Positions 23,301-34,553 of a stretch of 49,468 nucleotides of DNA are shown piece by piece. Position 1 is the first letter of the stretch. Each line of letters begins with the position of its first letter. The notes beneath the pieces are model-generated. The model searched no databases and was not told the DNA's origin. It saw only the letters and a list, made by a program, of their open reading frames with translations. The translations under genes were made by a program, and so were the position numbers. The stretch comes from Cylindrobasidium torrendii FP15055 ss-10 (Eukaryota; Basidiomycota; Agaricomycetes; Agaricales; Physalacriaceae), in assembly GCA_000934385.1 (NCBI GenBank), contig KN880605.1, forward strand, positions 1-49,468, read 5' to 3'.

Positions 23301-23942
23301 CTCCTAGGCGCCGGATTGGACAAGCTCCATGCAGAGTTCGAGGCCAAAAGGATAGGACTTGATTTGGTGACACGCACTCTGGCAGTACGTCCGACAACAT
23401 ACGTCGATCAAGTCCAGGAGCGGATAACAGAGATGGTGGAAGAGATTCGGGAGCCAGAGACGGATGATCTCGCAGGGCATTGCGGCTTATGCGACTTGTC
23501 TGTGGAAGGGGAAGGGCAGACACTTGGCTGCGGCCACGTCTACGACAGTGAATGCTTTGAACGGTTGCTGAAGGCGTATATCCGTCCAGGATTTACTGGA
23601 CTGCGATGTGTAGCGAGGGTTGCAGGCCTGGAAGGCGAGTGCGGCGCATTCATCTCGAACGAGACGTACGCGGAGGTTTTGGACGAGGAATATCGGAGCT
23701 ACTTGCACGAGGCAGCGCTCAACGCATATTTGAAAGGCCCTTTTGGGTACGGGCTCCGCCATTGTCCCAAGACGCATTGCCCAGGAGTGTATCGGGTTTT
23801 GGAGCAGATACCTGAGGGTACGGGCAATCAGTGTCCCTTCTGCGAGCGGTGGATTTGCCCCTCGTGTTGTTCCGATTTTCATGAGGGGGTTTCGTGCGAA
23901 GAATACCAGAAGATGGCGAGGGAGGTGAGGGATGCGTTTTGA
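20318..23942 (+). CDS. CCCH zinc-finger / RRM-like / RING1-IBR protein
   Basis: Four exons: 20318-20519, 20569-21797, 21856-21957 and 21990-23942 (1161 aa). Six CCCH-type fingers are visible: CKYYVRGACSKGSRCTFSH and CQFFLQGNCTYGTKCTNIH near the N-terminus, two weaker ones (CPDFAMSQGCHMHGC..., CYLYFAFGKCPHL...), then CRYFLEGNCRRGDSCTYRH and CRFFAAGHCRAGDLCDRRH, separated by an acidic linker. RRM-like folds follow (VILENIPASTTDEALNEL). The C-terminus holds a RING1 (CGLCDLSVEGEGQTLGCGH...) and an IBR (CPFCERWICPSCCSDFHEGV), and the protein ends 25 residues after that IBR stretch. RBR ubiquitin ligases need a RING2 carrying the catalytic Cys, and none is present. RNA binding is likely; ligase activity is doubtful. 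Confidence 0.85.
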
Positions 23943-24421
23943 TTGTTCAGAAGACCATGATCTAGGAGAGACCGTTGCATAGTTATCATTTTTGCTCTAC
24001 TTACTGTTTGCTATTATCTATTGCTTATGGATTGCCCGCAGAATTCGATGGCCGAATTCTTGATATTTTTAAATGTGATCCTCTAGTCTTGCACAAAACC
24101 GTTGTGGTTTGCCGTAATCACGGCATCGGAGTGCCCCGAGGGCCGAGTGGCACCGTTCGTACACTGGATTCACAGTTGCCGCACCTGAAGCTAATCGCCT
24201 GCACATTTTGTATGCTCGCAAGCCTCTTTTGTAAAGCCTGGAAAATCGTTGGACGTTTGACAATGCGCAGTCGAAGTCAACCTTGTGTAAGTTGCCATTG
24301 GAAGTTCGCAACACCCCCATCACGATCGACTTGAAATTTGATCGCCCAGAGGCGTCATCGAAAATTGTGTCCTTCACGTCCTGTACCCACCAAGTTTCAC
24401 CGACGTTTCAAAGAATGCTAA
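23943..24421. other. Intergenic region upstream of the YEATS2-like gene
   Basis: About 480 bases. A 102-codon frame on the minus strand (24069-24377) has no recognisable motif. Otherwise nothing is seen beyond the presumed promoter. Confidence 0.4.
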
Positions 24422-27092
24422 ATGTCTGGCCTCGAAAGTCCAAATTCATACCCGGACGCGACGGATGACCAGACGCGCGCCGTGCTTGCTGCTGAACTGG
24501 ACCTCGAAATTGGCATTCGAAAGCGAGTTGCGCAAACGTTGGAGGATCGTATCTCTTGGGCACAAAGACTACGGAGCTGTCTAACCGCTGGTGAGTAGTG
24601 TCTAAGGCTTCCGAAAAATATCTGACGTGATTTAGGTCGCGGTTTCACGCAAGACTCTATCCAGGATATCGCACTCGACGCCCTCGCCGATGTCGAAAAG
24701 CCCCTCAATTTTCTACGCGCGGGTCCAGATCCGTCAACTCTTCTCCTCCCGCCACCGCCCGTCCTTTCGAAACAACCCACTGTTCCGCTGCGACCACCTC
24801 CTCCAAAGCCAAAGGTGTGGGGGCAGGCCAAGAAAGCGGGTAGATTTCTATACTGTCGATCTGGCGACGACCTATTCATTCTCGCATGCCCTACCTGCCA
24901 AAAAACCCAATTCCTGTCCTTGCAAGGCCTTTACAACCACGGACGACTTAGCCATCAACTAGAATGGGGCACCCATGAAGACTGCGTCCGCGCTTGCTCG
25001 CAACGGAAGGACGACATGGTTCTCGAAAATGGAACAGAGGTCGTTATATCCCTCCGCGGTGTTCGCGGTCTTTTCCAGCAGGCCGTTAACGACCCAGATC
25101 CTGCTGCCGACGATCATCTCAATGCGACTCTGGGATTGCATGCAGAAACGCCCGCATTGGCCGCAGTCCTAGGCAAGACGGTCAAGAGAAGGGAAATCGC
25201 AGTTCATGATGCAGACGCTTTGGTGGACATCGACGCCGTAGACGATGGTCCTCCACCTTTGCGGGTCCCGGCGCTTGCCAGAAATACTGCAACAGTCGAC
25301 TTGACCCCGCCAGAAGAAACTGAGGCTCAAGCTCTTGCCGCCGCAGAGAACACGGAACCCGCCATTCCGACAGTGTCGGCTACAGGCAGTCGGTTCTACT
25401 TCACGACTCGTGTCATCGTCACCGACCGCAGTATGTTCATCCCTCCGGAACAGCAATTGAAGGACAATATGCCCACGCACAAGTGGATGGTATCGGTGGA
25501 GGCTCCTTCCTATGTGCGCGTCTTTCAGTTTCAAGTTGAATCTCCACTCACTGTATCATGCAGAGTTTGGATATCACGACTGTGCTCAAAAGTGTGACTG
25601 CAACTTCACTTTCGGATTACATACGCTTTGAACCCATCACCTGCGACCATGCACCGTACATTCTCATGGGTGTTGCCTCCAAGCCGTTTCTCTGTCAGCT
25701 GGAACTTCTTTTCAACCCAACGCAGACAAGCGCTGATCCCGGCCAGCGAGTTATTCTTGAGCATTGGGTGGACGTAAGTTTGCAACAAAAGTAAATTCTG
25801 TTGAGCGACGCGCTTACACCCTGTAGTTGGATACTTCGAAGCAGAAATATGCTTGCAAGGGCGACGAACAAATTGTTGACGTCGAGCTTCACAAAGACAC
25901 TATCATTCTCCCGGCGACGACTCAGTACACACCTATTGATTCACGCGTTCACTGGAGGATGGACACAACATTTGACCGTTCGGAGGAAGATCTTGCTCAG
26001 GCATCGCATCTCATTGTTGATGTACCAAGGCTACTCAAGGAAGCGCGCGCCGAATACCCACTCACGGCGCAAGGTGAGTTTAGCTGCTTTCCCAATCTGA
26101 ACGATCATTTACACCTTTCATCAGAAAGTAAACGAAGGTTCCCGTACTACCTTGCAGCCAGCCAGGACCACTTCGACGACCTTGTCCTCGGAAGGCAAAA
26201 GGCCATCGAGGTACGATGTTCGTTCAATGTTTTTGCAAAAGTACTCATGCATTGCTAGTGGGTTCGTGCCCGCGCTATCAGGGACCGCTACCGTTCATTG
26301 GTTCGCGAACAACCAAACGCACGGTCCTACCCTGTACTCTCAACCGCAGACCTCGTCCGCTGGCTCAAATTGAATATCGACAATCATTCACCTCACATTA
26401 ACGGCAAGGACGAAGACACGGAGGAACGGTTCTGTTTGGTCTGTGGTCTACCTGTTGCCCAGCATGATGCAAGTGACCTGGAGGATGGATGCACGGTGTA
26501 CCCCGAACGTTGGCGCTTGACAACTTTGCCTATGGTGGATATCGACACGCCTCTTCCTGCTGCACTGCCCAGTCACCAACCCATTCGCGACCTAGACCCA
26601 AGAGTATGGACAAATAGGCTCATTGTCAAACGGACTCAGCCTCAATTACTTTTGGCGGTTCGGGATATCGTAGCGCGTCAAAAACTCAGCCATGTGCCCT
26701 CACCTGCATTGTCGACTGGATTTCCGTTGGATGCAATAGGCGAGGACGTCTACGCGACACTTGCGCCCTACGGTGTCCTGGCCCTGGCGACGCAGCAGTT
26801 TATTAAGCGCCTAGTCGAAGGCGGTATCAAGCGAGTGGCTCGGAGGCGCATCCCAGATTTTGTTGGACGTGGCATGGAAGTTGACCAGGAGGAGCATGCA
26901 GCGAGGGAATCTTCTGAACCAGACGAGGAAGCATCTGAGCGGTCGAAGAAAACAAGAGCGGTTTTGACGCCGAGTCACATACTACAGGGTCTTGTCGGTG
27001 GACAATGGGAAGACAGGCTTGGTCAAGTGATGTTTTATTCACTCGCGAAGCCAGGGAGACGTTTGGACGGCGATGAAATGGATATTGTATGA
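24422..27092 (+). CDS. YEATS2-like chromatin protein (zinc finger, YEATS, histone-fold-like C-terminus)
   Basis: Six exons: 24422-24590, 24636-25513, 25564-25773, 25827-26073, 26125-26210 and 26259-27092 (2424 nt, 807 aa). In order: a helical N-terminus (RAVLAAELDLEIGIRKRV), a C2H2-like finger at about residues 135-160 (CPTCQKTQFLSLQGLYNHGRL followed by H), and a YEATS domain at about 310-450 (THKWMVSVEAPSY ... IVDVELHKDT, close to the animal YEATS2 pattern). Near the C-terminus are a CxxC element (CLVCGLPVAQHD) and a histone-fold-like segment (TGFPLDAIGEDVYATLAPYG). Animal YEATS2 is a subunit of the ATAC acetyltransferase complex and pairs with NC2-beta through a histone fold. The acyl-lysine pocket motif GWGEF reads GVASKPF here. 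Confidence 0.8.
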
Positions 27093-27237
27093 TACCAAAG
27101 TTGTTGACGTGCTACTACTGTAAACTAATACATAATTGATGGACTTGGGTCGTCGCGAGTTACAGTGTACTCATACTGGACATCCTTGACTTGGACGAGC
27201 GTGTTTGAACAATTTAAGGATCTTGGTTGTAAACCCA

Positions 27238-29532
27238 TTAGTCTCGACCTAGTACATCATGATGAGAAACAGGGCAATTGAGGACGCTAATACGGACCGT
27301 GCTCATGGCTGCTTTTGACAGTGACGCTCTTAGATCCTCCAAGCCCAGCAGGTTGGGGTCTTCGAAATCATCGATAATCTCCAACAATAATTCGGTCGCA
27401 GCTTTCCGTTGGGCATTGCTAGTAGTATCAACGGTATCGCGTGTGGCCTGCTCTGTTGCGAAAAGGTATCTTTGACGAAGGCCCACCAGTTCGGAGATGA
27501 TGGGATATATCGAACAGACGGTATAAGAAGCCCCCAGCAATTGCGGTGAGTTTTGCCGGGTTTGTCGCAGTCTGGAGAAGAAATAGAGAAGGAAACATTC
27601 GACGGTATACACCTGGAGGCTGGGATCGCATGTCGGCTTCAGATCTTTAGCTTCATGCTCCGGTGATGTCTGAAGAGGCTCGAGCCTGTCGTGGAATGTG
27701 GCAGCGATTCTGGCCATAATTTGTGGGAAGGAACGGATAGCAACGTTGAGTGAGATCGGCGCATTGGGGTCGATTGGATGGGCAGGGTCGCTCCCATAGA
27801 TATATGCGTTGCACAAGGACAAGATGTACTCATCCCGAGATTCGAACTTTTCCCTCTCGATGTCGTCCTGCACATTGCGCAAGAAACTTGCCCAGAAGTA
27901 TGGGGTCATGTCAACTCGGATTTCTCCTTGAAGCAAACGTCTCCTTGTTTCTCCCCATGCCTCGGTATGGGAATCGGCGATTTCCACTTCTGACTTGACG
28001 GAAGTCGCTGTCGCGCAGGTCGCAGAGATGGTAACATTTTCGTTGCGCTGGGTACGCAGCATCGGCAACTCGTTAATGCAGTTTCCTCCTGGGCCGGTGG
28101 CGGAAGATATCACCAGCCTTGCACGCAATAGTCGTCCGGCCCTCGTCGGCTCATTGTCGATGAATCTTGCCAGCCCGCCAGCAGTCCAAATCCACATGTT
28201 ATGGGGCTTCTCGAGTATACCCGCTAGTTGTCCTGACCATCTGTCATGGCGGAGGTAAACGGGTGAGAGAGCACCCACAGCTTCGCTGACAATACGAAGG
28301 GCTGAGGCGTTATGTGTAGTTTGATGAAGCCAATAGAGGGCACAAGTACTCATGAGATGTGCTTGCACCAAGGTAGCTTCATAGCGCTCTGCAGCTGAAA
28401 GCCCATCGTGCCACCTGGAAACCAGCTTCCTCTCGAAGTGTTCAAGTATGCCTGTGGTTCTTTTTGCCACAGAAAGAAACCAAGCCTTCCGATGGGAGGA
28501 ATCACAGTAGGCTGTAAATCTGCGAGAAAACGCGGTGATACTTTGTATGCAAGGGATCGGAACTCTGTAGAAAAGCCAATACAGCCACTCTGAAAAGGGA
28601 GTGTGATATGGACAAGAGATTACCAGCAAGGGTAGAACCTGGCTGATGACATAGAAAGCGAATGTGGTTGCGGTCAATGCCCCGACAACGTAAGCAATGG
28701 ATGGACATAATGACGCCAGTAGTATCGTCAAACCGGCAAGGAAGAGGGCGACCGAAATGTGCACAATGACGGGAATGCCGCCAACCAGACTGAAAACATG
28801 CCATTGCCACAGCGACAAAAAGCGGAACTGGCGGACGCGGGCACGCTCTCGAACGGAGCCAGTTGGACGGTTCTCCATGTATCTGCGGAGCCATTGCTTG
28901 ACTATCACAGCAAGAAGGGCAGCCGAGAGACTCAACGTGAGGCTAACCATCCACAGGGCGTTCACCCAAACTATAGAGGAATTGGGCACAAAAGGCGATT
29001 CAGGAGATAGAGGAGAGTGTGGGACGGAATCTGGGGGCATCCCAGCGGCCAAAGCGCGTTGCAATGCGTTTGCCTCGAACAAGAGCGAGGCGGTCATTTC
29101 TGCAAAATCTGGAGAGAGCTGCTGCGACGTTTGGGCAACAAAGGTCGTTAAGACGGATGCGAAAAGACCAGCCTGTGAGCATAGTGTCATGATCAATTTT
29201 GCAGGGCTTTTGAAACAGCGCCTACAAAGACCAAGAGAACATCAAGCGCATCGCGCATGTCCGCTGTCATCTTCGCATCGTCTACCTCCGCATGCTCCAT
29301 GTAGACGTGCCAAACCCGAGCATTCTCATCTGCTTCATGGAATGGCTCATCCTCAGGGTACTTTGCTTCGTAATCGTCTGCAGAACGCCTCAATGAGCTG
29401 TGATTACCTGATAGAGCGCTAAACTGTGTGACCTTGTCCGTACGCAGAAAGTTGTGGGAGAAACGATGAAAGTAGCTTCAGTCCAAAAAGTGTTCTGGAA
29501 AATGACTCTTCGGGCTGGCTGGAATTGGACAT
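27238..29532 (-). CDS. DUF6535 multi-pass membrane protein
   Basis: Three exons: 29532-29444, 29397-29226 and 29172-27238 (2196 nt, 731 aa). The DUF6535 start is clear: YEAKYPEDEPFHEADENARVW, then DALDVLLVFAGLFASVLTTF. Four hydrophobic segments follow the family layout: the one just quoted, VNALWMVSLTLSLSAALLAV, VIVHISVALFLAGLTILLAS and ALTATTFAFYVISQVLPLLV. The long C-terminal part is soluble-looking and helical. DUF6535 proteins are numerous in Agaricomycetes and have no known function. The gene shares a 110-bp divergent promoter with the gene at 29643 and converges on the YEATS2-like gene. Confidence 0.85.
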
Positions 29533-29642
29533 GATGGTAGTAATTAGAGATCGCTGCGTTGATGTTTGTGAACTTCGGCGAGTCGTGCCGATCAAAGGAT
29601 CACGGCGCTTGATATCCTTGCTCTCAACCGTCATTGCCAAAA

Positions 29643-31518
29643 ATGTCCGAGGTCGCTGCCGCACACCCAGATCTAGTCGAACTTCAGAAAAAGCTGCAAG
29701 TTATCTACGACTCGATTGACGAATTTCGCCCTCCTGCCAAGCGGCTTCCCATCTTGGACTCATCTCTCGAACTCAGTGGTGACGGGCCCAGCGACGAGCA
29801 ATGGATACAACAGGATCACATCTCTGGCCTTAAAAAGCTCAAAGACACCATCGGAATTGACCTTGGCGTCCTAGACAAGGTATAACTACAGTCGCATGCA
29901 AGTTCAGTGGCTTTGCTAACATGACGATCTCCCAGTAGTTTCTCAGTGATCCAAAATCTTCTACAATGCCCGCCTTATCAACCAATGCACCATACCTAAT
30001 CGCAGTGTGGAACGAGCTCGTGTGCGCCCCAGGTCGCGTGGTCGCCGTTTTCAAATCTTTCGATGCCCATCCCCGTTCAACTCGAATGACCAAAGAGGAA
30101 CGCAAGACTGCAAAGATGAGTAACAAAGGGAAGGAAAACAGGACAAAGGTGGATATTGTGGCTGAACGCGGCCTTCGATGGATTCGTGTCAATACGTGCG
30201 CAAATTCACTAGCTTTCTTGTCATGGGTTTCATGAAGCTTTCCAGAATCAAAAACAATCGCATTTTAGCCGAATTCCGCGAAATAGATTCATATCTCACT
30301 GACGAATCGGACGATGACGACGAGTACGGCCCAACACTTGCACAGACCGAATTCGATAACTCGATATTGCGCATGGGGCGCACACTACTCCAAGCAGCTC
30401 AGGCCAATCCAATATTTGACGGGCTCATTCCCAAGATCACTCTTCGTCTCACACGGCTGGACCCAAATGAGCCTGGCGTTGACCCTCGTGTTGCGAAGAC
30501 AATCCATTTACTCCAGGACATGGGAGTGGATGTTGAATTAGGCGAGCAGGACAGTGCACATGCATCAAGATCGTCTAGTGCAGCGGCTACCCCTTCTACA
30601 TCTGTCCCTACACGTCCTACTCACAAAGTCAATATCGACCTCTCTGTTTTTCTTGCTTTGGTGTCCGACTTGACACATGCTGCCTTGCCCACAACAGTCG
30701 AAGAGGCTAATGCTCGCTATATCCCATCCCCGACCCGCACCAAAGAGTGGAAGTCAGCGAAGCGAGCCGCGGAGCGCAAGAAAATGGCAGCGCTAGCGCA
30801 GACAGATGCCAAACTTGCAGAGGAGCTAGACAAATCACTTTCACTCGTAGACGACGATGAAGAGATGCAGGTCTCTCGTCAGCTCACAAACCAAGTCAAG
30901 CAAGAGGCTGTCCGTGGGATGTTGCAGGAAATTCGCGAACAACTCCTTGCCACCACCGGTGGCTCGCTGGACAATGTGGAATTCTACACGACGGACGAGG
31001 CGCGCAAGCGCTGTTTGAAAATTGTGGAGAAGATTGGTGGACCGAACGAGAGAAGGAGAGCCGAGGCGCTTATGTCGGGAGATATCGACGCGTATTGGGC
31101 TGGATCACGATATGAGAAAGGATATGTTCCCCTCATGCCACTACACTTCATGCCAGACCCTATCGAACCCGTCGCTGGTATCGAAAAGTCGGCGTTTTTC
31201 GACGTACTAGAGAAGACGTGCGAGGATTTGCTGGCGCCAGGACCGGACGAGACGCTGCGAGCCAAGCGCATCACATTGCATACTGTTCGGACGCTCTTGT
31301 GGGGTGCGAGGATGGGCTGGACGACGCTGACGGCCAATCGCACCAGTGTGCGTGCGATTTTGGGTGAGATGAAGGCGAGGAGGATCAGTGATGTGGAAGG
31401 GGGTTATGAGTTTGGAGAACAGGACGGAGGGAGTGCTGCGATTTGGATTGTGGATCCAAGAAGCCTGGCAGAGTATATGAGGAATGATTTTGAGGAACCC
31501 ATAGCTAATGCTGCATAA
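29643..31518 (+). CDS. DUF1308 / UPF0415 (C7orf25-like) protein
   Basis: Three exons: 29643-29879, 29939-30195 and 30246-31518 (1767 nt, 588 aa). The N-terminus is helical (DLVELQKKLQVIYDSIDEF); the middle holds WNELVCAPGRVVAVFKSF and VDIVAERGLRWIRVNT; a DUF1308-like segment follows (NIDLSVFLALVSDLTHAALP). The family is conserved from fungi to animals but poorly characterised, and I assign it from general pattern rather than a signature motif. The C-terminal part has LHTVRTLLWGARMGWTTLTA. No signal peptide or membrane span is seen, so it is probably intracellular. Confidence 0.65.
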
Positions 31519-32685
31519 CATGCATGGTATGCGTTTCTGCAGAATAGCACTAAGAGCATACGCTGACTTCTTTGTTGCGTTAAGTGTAGTCAGTGGGCTC
31601 CCTTTGGGATGCTAGGCTGGATGATTACTCCTTTGCGCTACAAAATTAGCCTTGCTCCTGGTGGGAAGAATGCATAGAAGTATCTCAATCAGCTCTTCAA
31701 AAAACTGAAGTCGGGGCATAAGCATCGTCGTTCGTCGCTTGGAATGTGAGAGCAAAACTCTGTTCGCTATATTCGAACGCCCAGAGGGTGCGTTCTACAT
31801 CGTTGGACCCGTGGTCGAATTGTGGTAACTGATGCTCTGTAAGAATTGAATTATCCCCAGACTTGCACGACATGACTGAGCTCAGACGACGGCCGGTGCC
31901 ACCCATTCCTCATCATTCTGTGCCTCCTGATACTAGGAGGGCGCGCTGCCCTCGTTGCGGCTTAGACTTTTTCTATCTCGCGCTTACAGCGTGCGTACGC
32001 CAAGCCGTATCTGCAGCCCTGCACTGGAATTTTTACGGGATGAGATCGACGGTCTCACGCCTTTGAATCACTCGTGACCGCGATGCGGTGACACATTTTC
32101 CTTCTTCGTTTTCCAGAAAAGGAAATTTTACCGGGTAACATGTCAATGCTGTTTTGGTTCACCGCGTCGCTATTGAGTATTGACTCTGTTTTCTAACTGG
32201 CCTTATTACCCATTTCCATGCTCAGAGTGTGTATTAATGCCTCGCGGGTCATGAGCACATGTCTATCGTGAAAATTTTGGTGGTCTCGTAGTGACATTGG
32301 TGCCCTCAATTCCGCGTCGTCTACGCACTGGTAGCAAAATCGCATACTCTTTGGGATTATTGACGATTCCAGGAGTTAGACTTGGAGCTACAGCGACATG
32401 TCTTGGTCTCTCCCGTCGTGCGTCTCTAATCAAGGAAAAGATGCTCCGTGGCAAGCCCTAAAGATATTAGACTTTAACCCCTTCCGCTTACCACAATCTC
32501 GAGTGCCTCAGACCACTGCACATTTTTGGTGCACTGCCCAATTCATTTCGGTAAGACCAGCCTCCTAAGCTCTCATCGTCCATGCCTTGTGCCTGGTCGA
32601 GAAAAAGTATAAAGGCTTGCCAGCCAAAGCCGAAGAAATCAGCTGCTCTCAGCTTCCATCCTCGGTCAACAGCTCCTCTTCTACG
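31519..32685. other. Intergenic region upstream of the secreted repeat protein
   Basis: Almost 1.2 kb without a supported gene, unusually long for this window. Short frames on both strands (for example 31863-32066 and 32263-32454) show no motifs. A TATA box lies at the right end. No tRNA-like structure was noticed. Confidence 0.45.
32608..32613 (+). promoter_or_regulatory. TATA box of the secreted repeat protein
   Basis: TATAAA stands 78 bp before the ATG at 32686. Together with the C-ending codons of the gene it suggests strong expression. Confidence 0.55.
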
Positions 32686-34157
32686 ATGCTCTTCAAGTCC
32701 ATCTTCACCCTGGCCTTGGCTGCCGTGGCCATTGCGGCGCCTACTCCCGCCCCCGTCGAGCTCGAGGATCGCGCTACCAGCTTCGACAGCATCCGCATTG
32801 GTCTGACGGTTGTTATCACCTCTTACCGCTCCAACCCATCGATCGACAACCGCTACAACCTCTGCAGGATCATCAATGGATTCTCTCCAGCCCAGAGGGT
32901 AAGTCTTTGCTCTCATGCCGCCGGACTTCAATCTCACATTTCCTTTAGGCCAGGCTCCAGCAGCTTGGGTTCGACTTCAGCCGCCTCCGCTGCCCGTCCG
33001 TGTTCGATCAGCTCAACGCCATCCAACCCGGCCTCGGCGCTGCGTATCAGGCTTACCAGCAGAACCCGAACAGGCGCAACACCAACGCCCTTTGCGCCTT
33101 CACTAGCCAGCTCAGCCGTGCTCAGAGGAGCAGAATTGCCTCTCTCGGCATCACTATCAACGTTCAATGCGGCGCGTCCATCACCACTCAGCTCAACGCC
33201 ATTCAAGCCAATCTCGGTACCGCGTACCAGGCTTACCAGCAGAACCAGAACGCTCAGACCACCGCCGCCCTTTGCGCTATTACGACCCAGCTTACGGCAG
33301 CTCAGCGTGCTAGTGTCACTGCTCTCGGTGTCACCCTGAACCCCCAGTGCCCTACTCTCGTCGACCAGCTCAACAACATCCAGCCCGGTCTCGGCCAAGC
33401 ATACCAGGCTTACATCCGCAACCCTAACCGTCGCAACACCAACGCTCTCTGTGCTATCACCACCCAGCTCTCGGCAGCCCAGCAGTCCAGCGTCGCCGCA
33501 CTCAACGTTAACTTCAACAACGTTCAATGCACGCAGACTCCCACCCTCACCGCCCAGCTCAATGCCATCCAAGCCAACCTCGGTACCGCGTACCAGGCTT
33601 ACCAGGCAAACCAGAACGCTCAGACCACCGCCGCCCTTTGCGCTATCACGACCCAGCTCACGGCAGCTCAGCAGGCCAGCGTCGCTGCACTCAACGTCAA
33701 CCTCGCAAACGTCCAGTGCCCTCAGACTCTCACCCAGCAGCTCAACACCATCGCCGCCGGCTTCGGTGACACCTACGCCACCTTGGCTGGTGCCCCGACT
33801 GTCTTTGCGAACCAGCTTGCATTCTGCCAGGCCAGGAACGCTCTCACTGCCCAGCAGACCACTGCGGTCAACGCGCTCAACCTCGCTGCTGCCGCCAATG
33901 TCAACTGCCCCACCGTCATTCTGCAGAACCGGCTCAACACGAACTTCCTTCCTGGTCTTGGCGACGCGTACGTTGCATTCCAGGCTGCCCAGACTACTCA
34001 GAACCGCGCCACTCTGTGCAACCTTGTCGGTCAGCTCAACGCTAACCAGAGGGTCAGTTTCGGTTGTTCACCCTCTTAATCTCACGCTGACGCTCTTTTA
34101 CAGGCCCGTCTGCTCAACAACCAGAACATCGATGTTACCACCTTTGGTTGCAACTAA
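32686..34157 (+). CDS. Secreted protein of seven two-cysteine repeats, family not recognised
   Basis: Three exons: 32686-32898, 32949-34052 and 34104-34157 (1371 nt, 456 aa). A signal peptide is clear (MLFKSIFTLALAAVAIAA, cleavage probably before APTPAP). The mature chain is seven units of about 57-63 residues, the first partly diverged, each with a pattern like LNAIQxxLGxAYQAYxxN ... ALCAITTQLTAAQ ... NVxC, so two Cys per unit at near-constant spacing. Units are rich in Ala, Gln, Asn and Thr, lack aromatic residues other than Tyr/Phe and look helical. Codon use is strongly C-ending and a TATA box is present, which suggests abundant product. It could be a cell-wall, surface-active or effector-like protein; nothing in the sequence decides which. 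Confidence 0.85.
33003..34157 (+). repeat. Coding tandem repeats, six full units
   Basis: Units at 33003-33179, 33180-33356, 33357-33545, 33546-33728, 33729-33917 and 33918-34157 (the last includes an intron); a diverged unit precedes them. Units 1 and 3 share NPNRRNTNALCA, and units 2 and 4 share QNAQTTAALCAITTQLTAAQ with nearly identical bases, so the array grew by duplicating a two-unit block. The last two units are more diverged. Confidence 0.85.
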
Positions 34158-34553
34158 GTCGCCCTCGCACACTTACTTCACTTGGAACTTACCCTCTTTG
34201 GACACTTTTTACGACCGTTATGACTCTTGGATTTGAACTTTTCTTCTTTCTTTCTTTGGCCGGGGTTATGGGAATTGAAACTGTTGTACATTATCGAACG
34301 TTGTAGGATTAGCTAGCCATTGTTGAATAACACTTGCACGATGTTGTTGTTAACTTGCGTCCGAGTTTTTCTTCGCCTCAAACCACCGCAAATATCGAGT
34401 ATTACGCTTCAGAGTTGACTTCCAGTGGACTTGTTGTTGGCACTGAAGTTCAAGTATCTCTTTGTTCGACAGTTCAAAGTCCGCGGTCCAGGCACACCCG
34501 CGAGCCTCATGCTAGCGAGTCCATAAAGAAACAACGTCCAATAATTCACCTCA
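34158..34553. other. Convergent spacer
   Basis: About 400 bases between the stops of the repeat protein and the serine carboxypeptidase. A pyrimidine-rich stretch follows the first gene. No gene is seen. Confidence 0.4.

Noticed and set aside
24069..24377. 102-codon minus-strand frame upstream of the YEATS2-like gene
   Set aside because: No motif, no splice partners and no homolog that I can recognise.
31519..32685. Possible RNA gene in the long intergenic region
   Set aside because: No tRNA-type B box with matching acceptor stem and no conserved structure could be seen by eye; a covariance-model search would be needed.
32934..33572. 212-codon minus-strand frame across the repeat array
   Set aside because: Its periodic Val/Glu/Leu pattern simply mirrors the sense repeats, and it has no signal or motif of its own.
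33451..34236. 261-codon plus-strand frame rich in Ser/Pro/Thr
   Set aside because: It is the shifted frame of the repeat protein; the signal peptide and repeat logic belong to the other frame.
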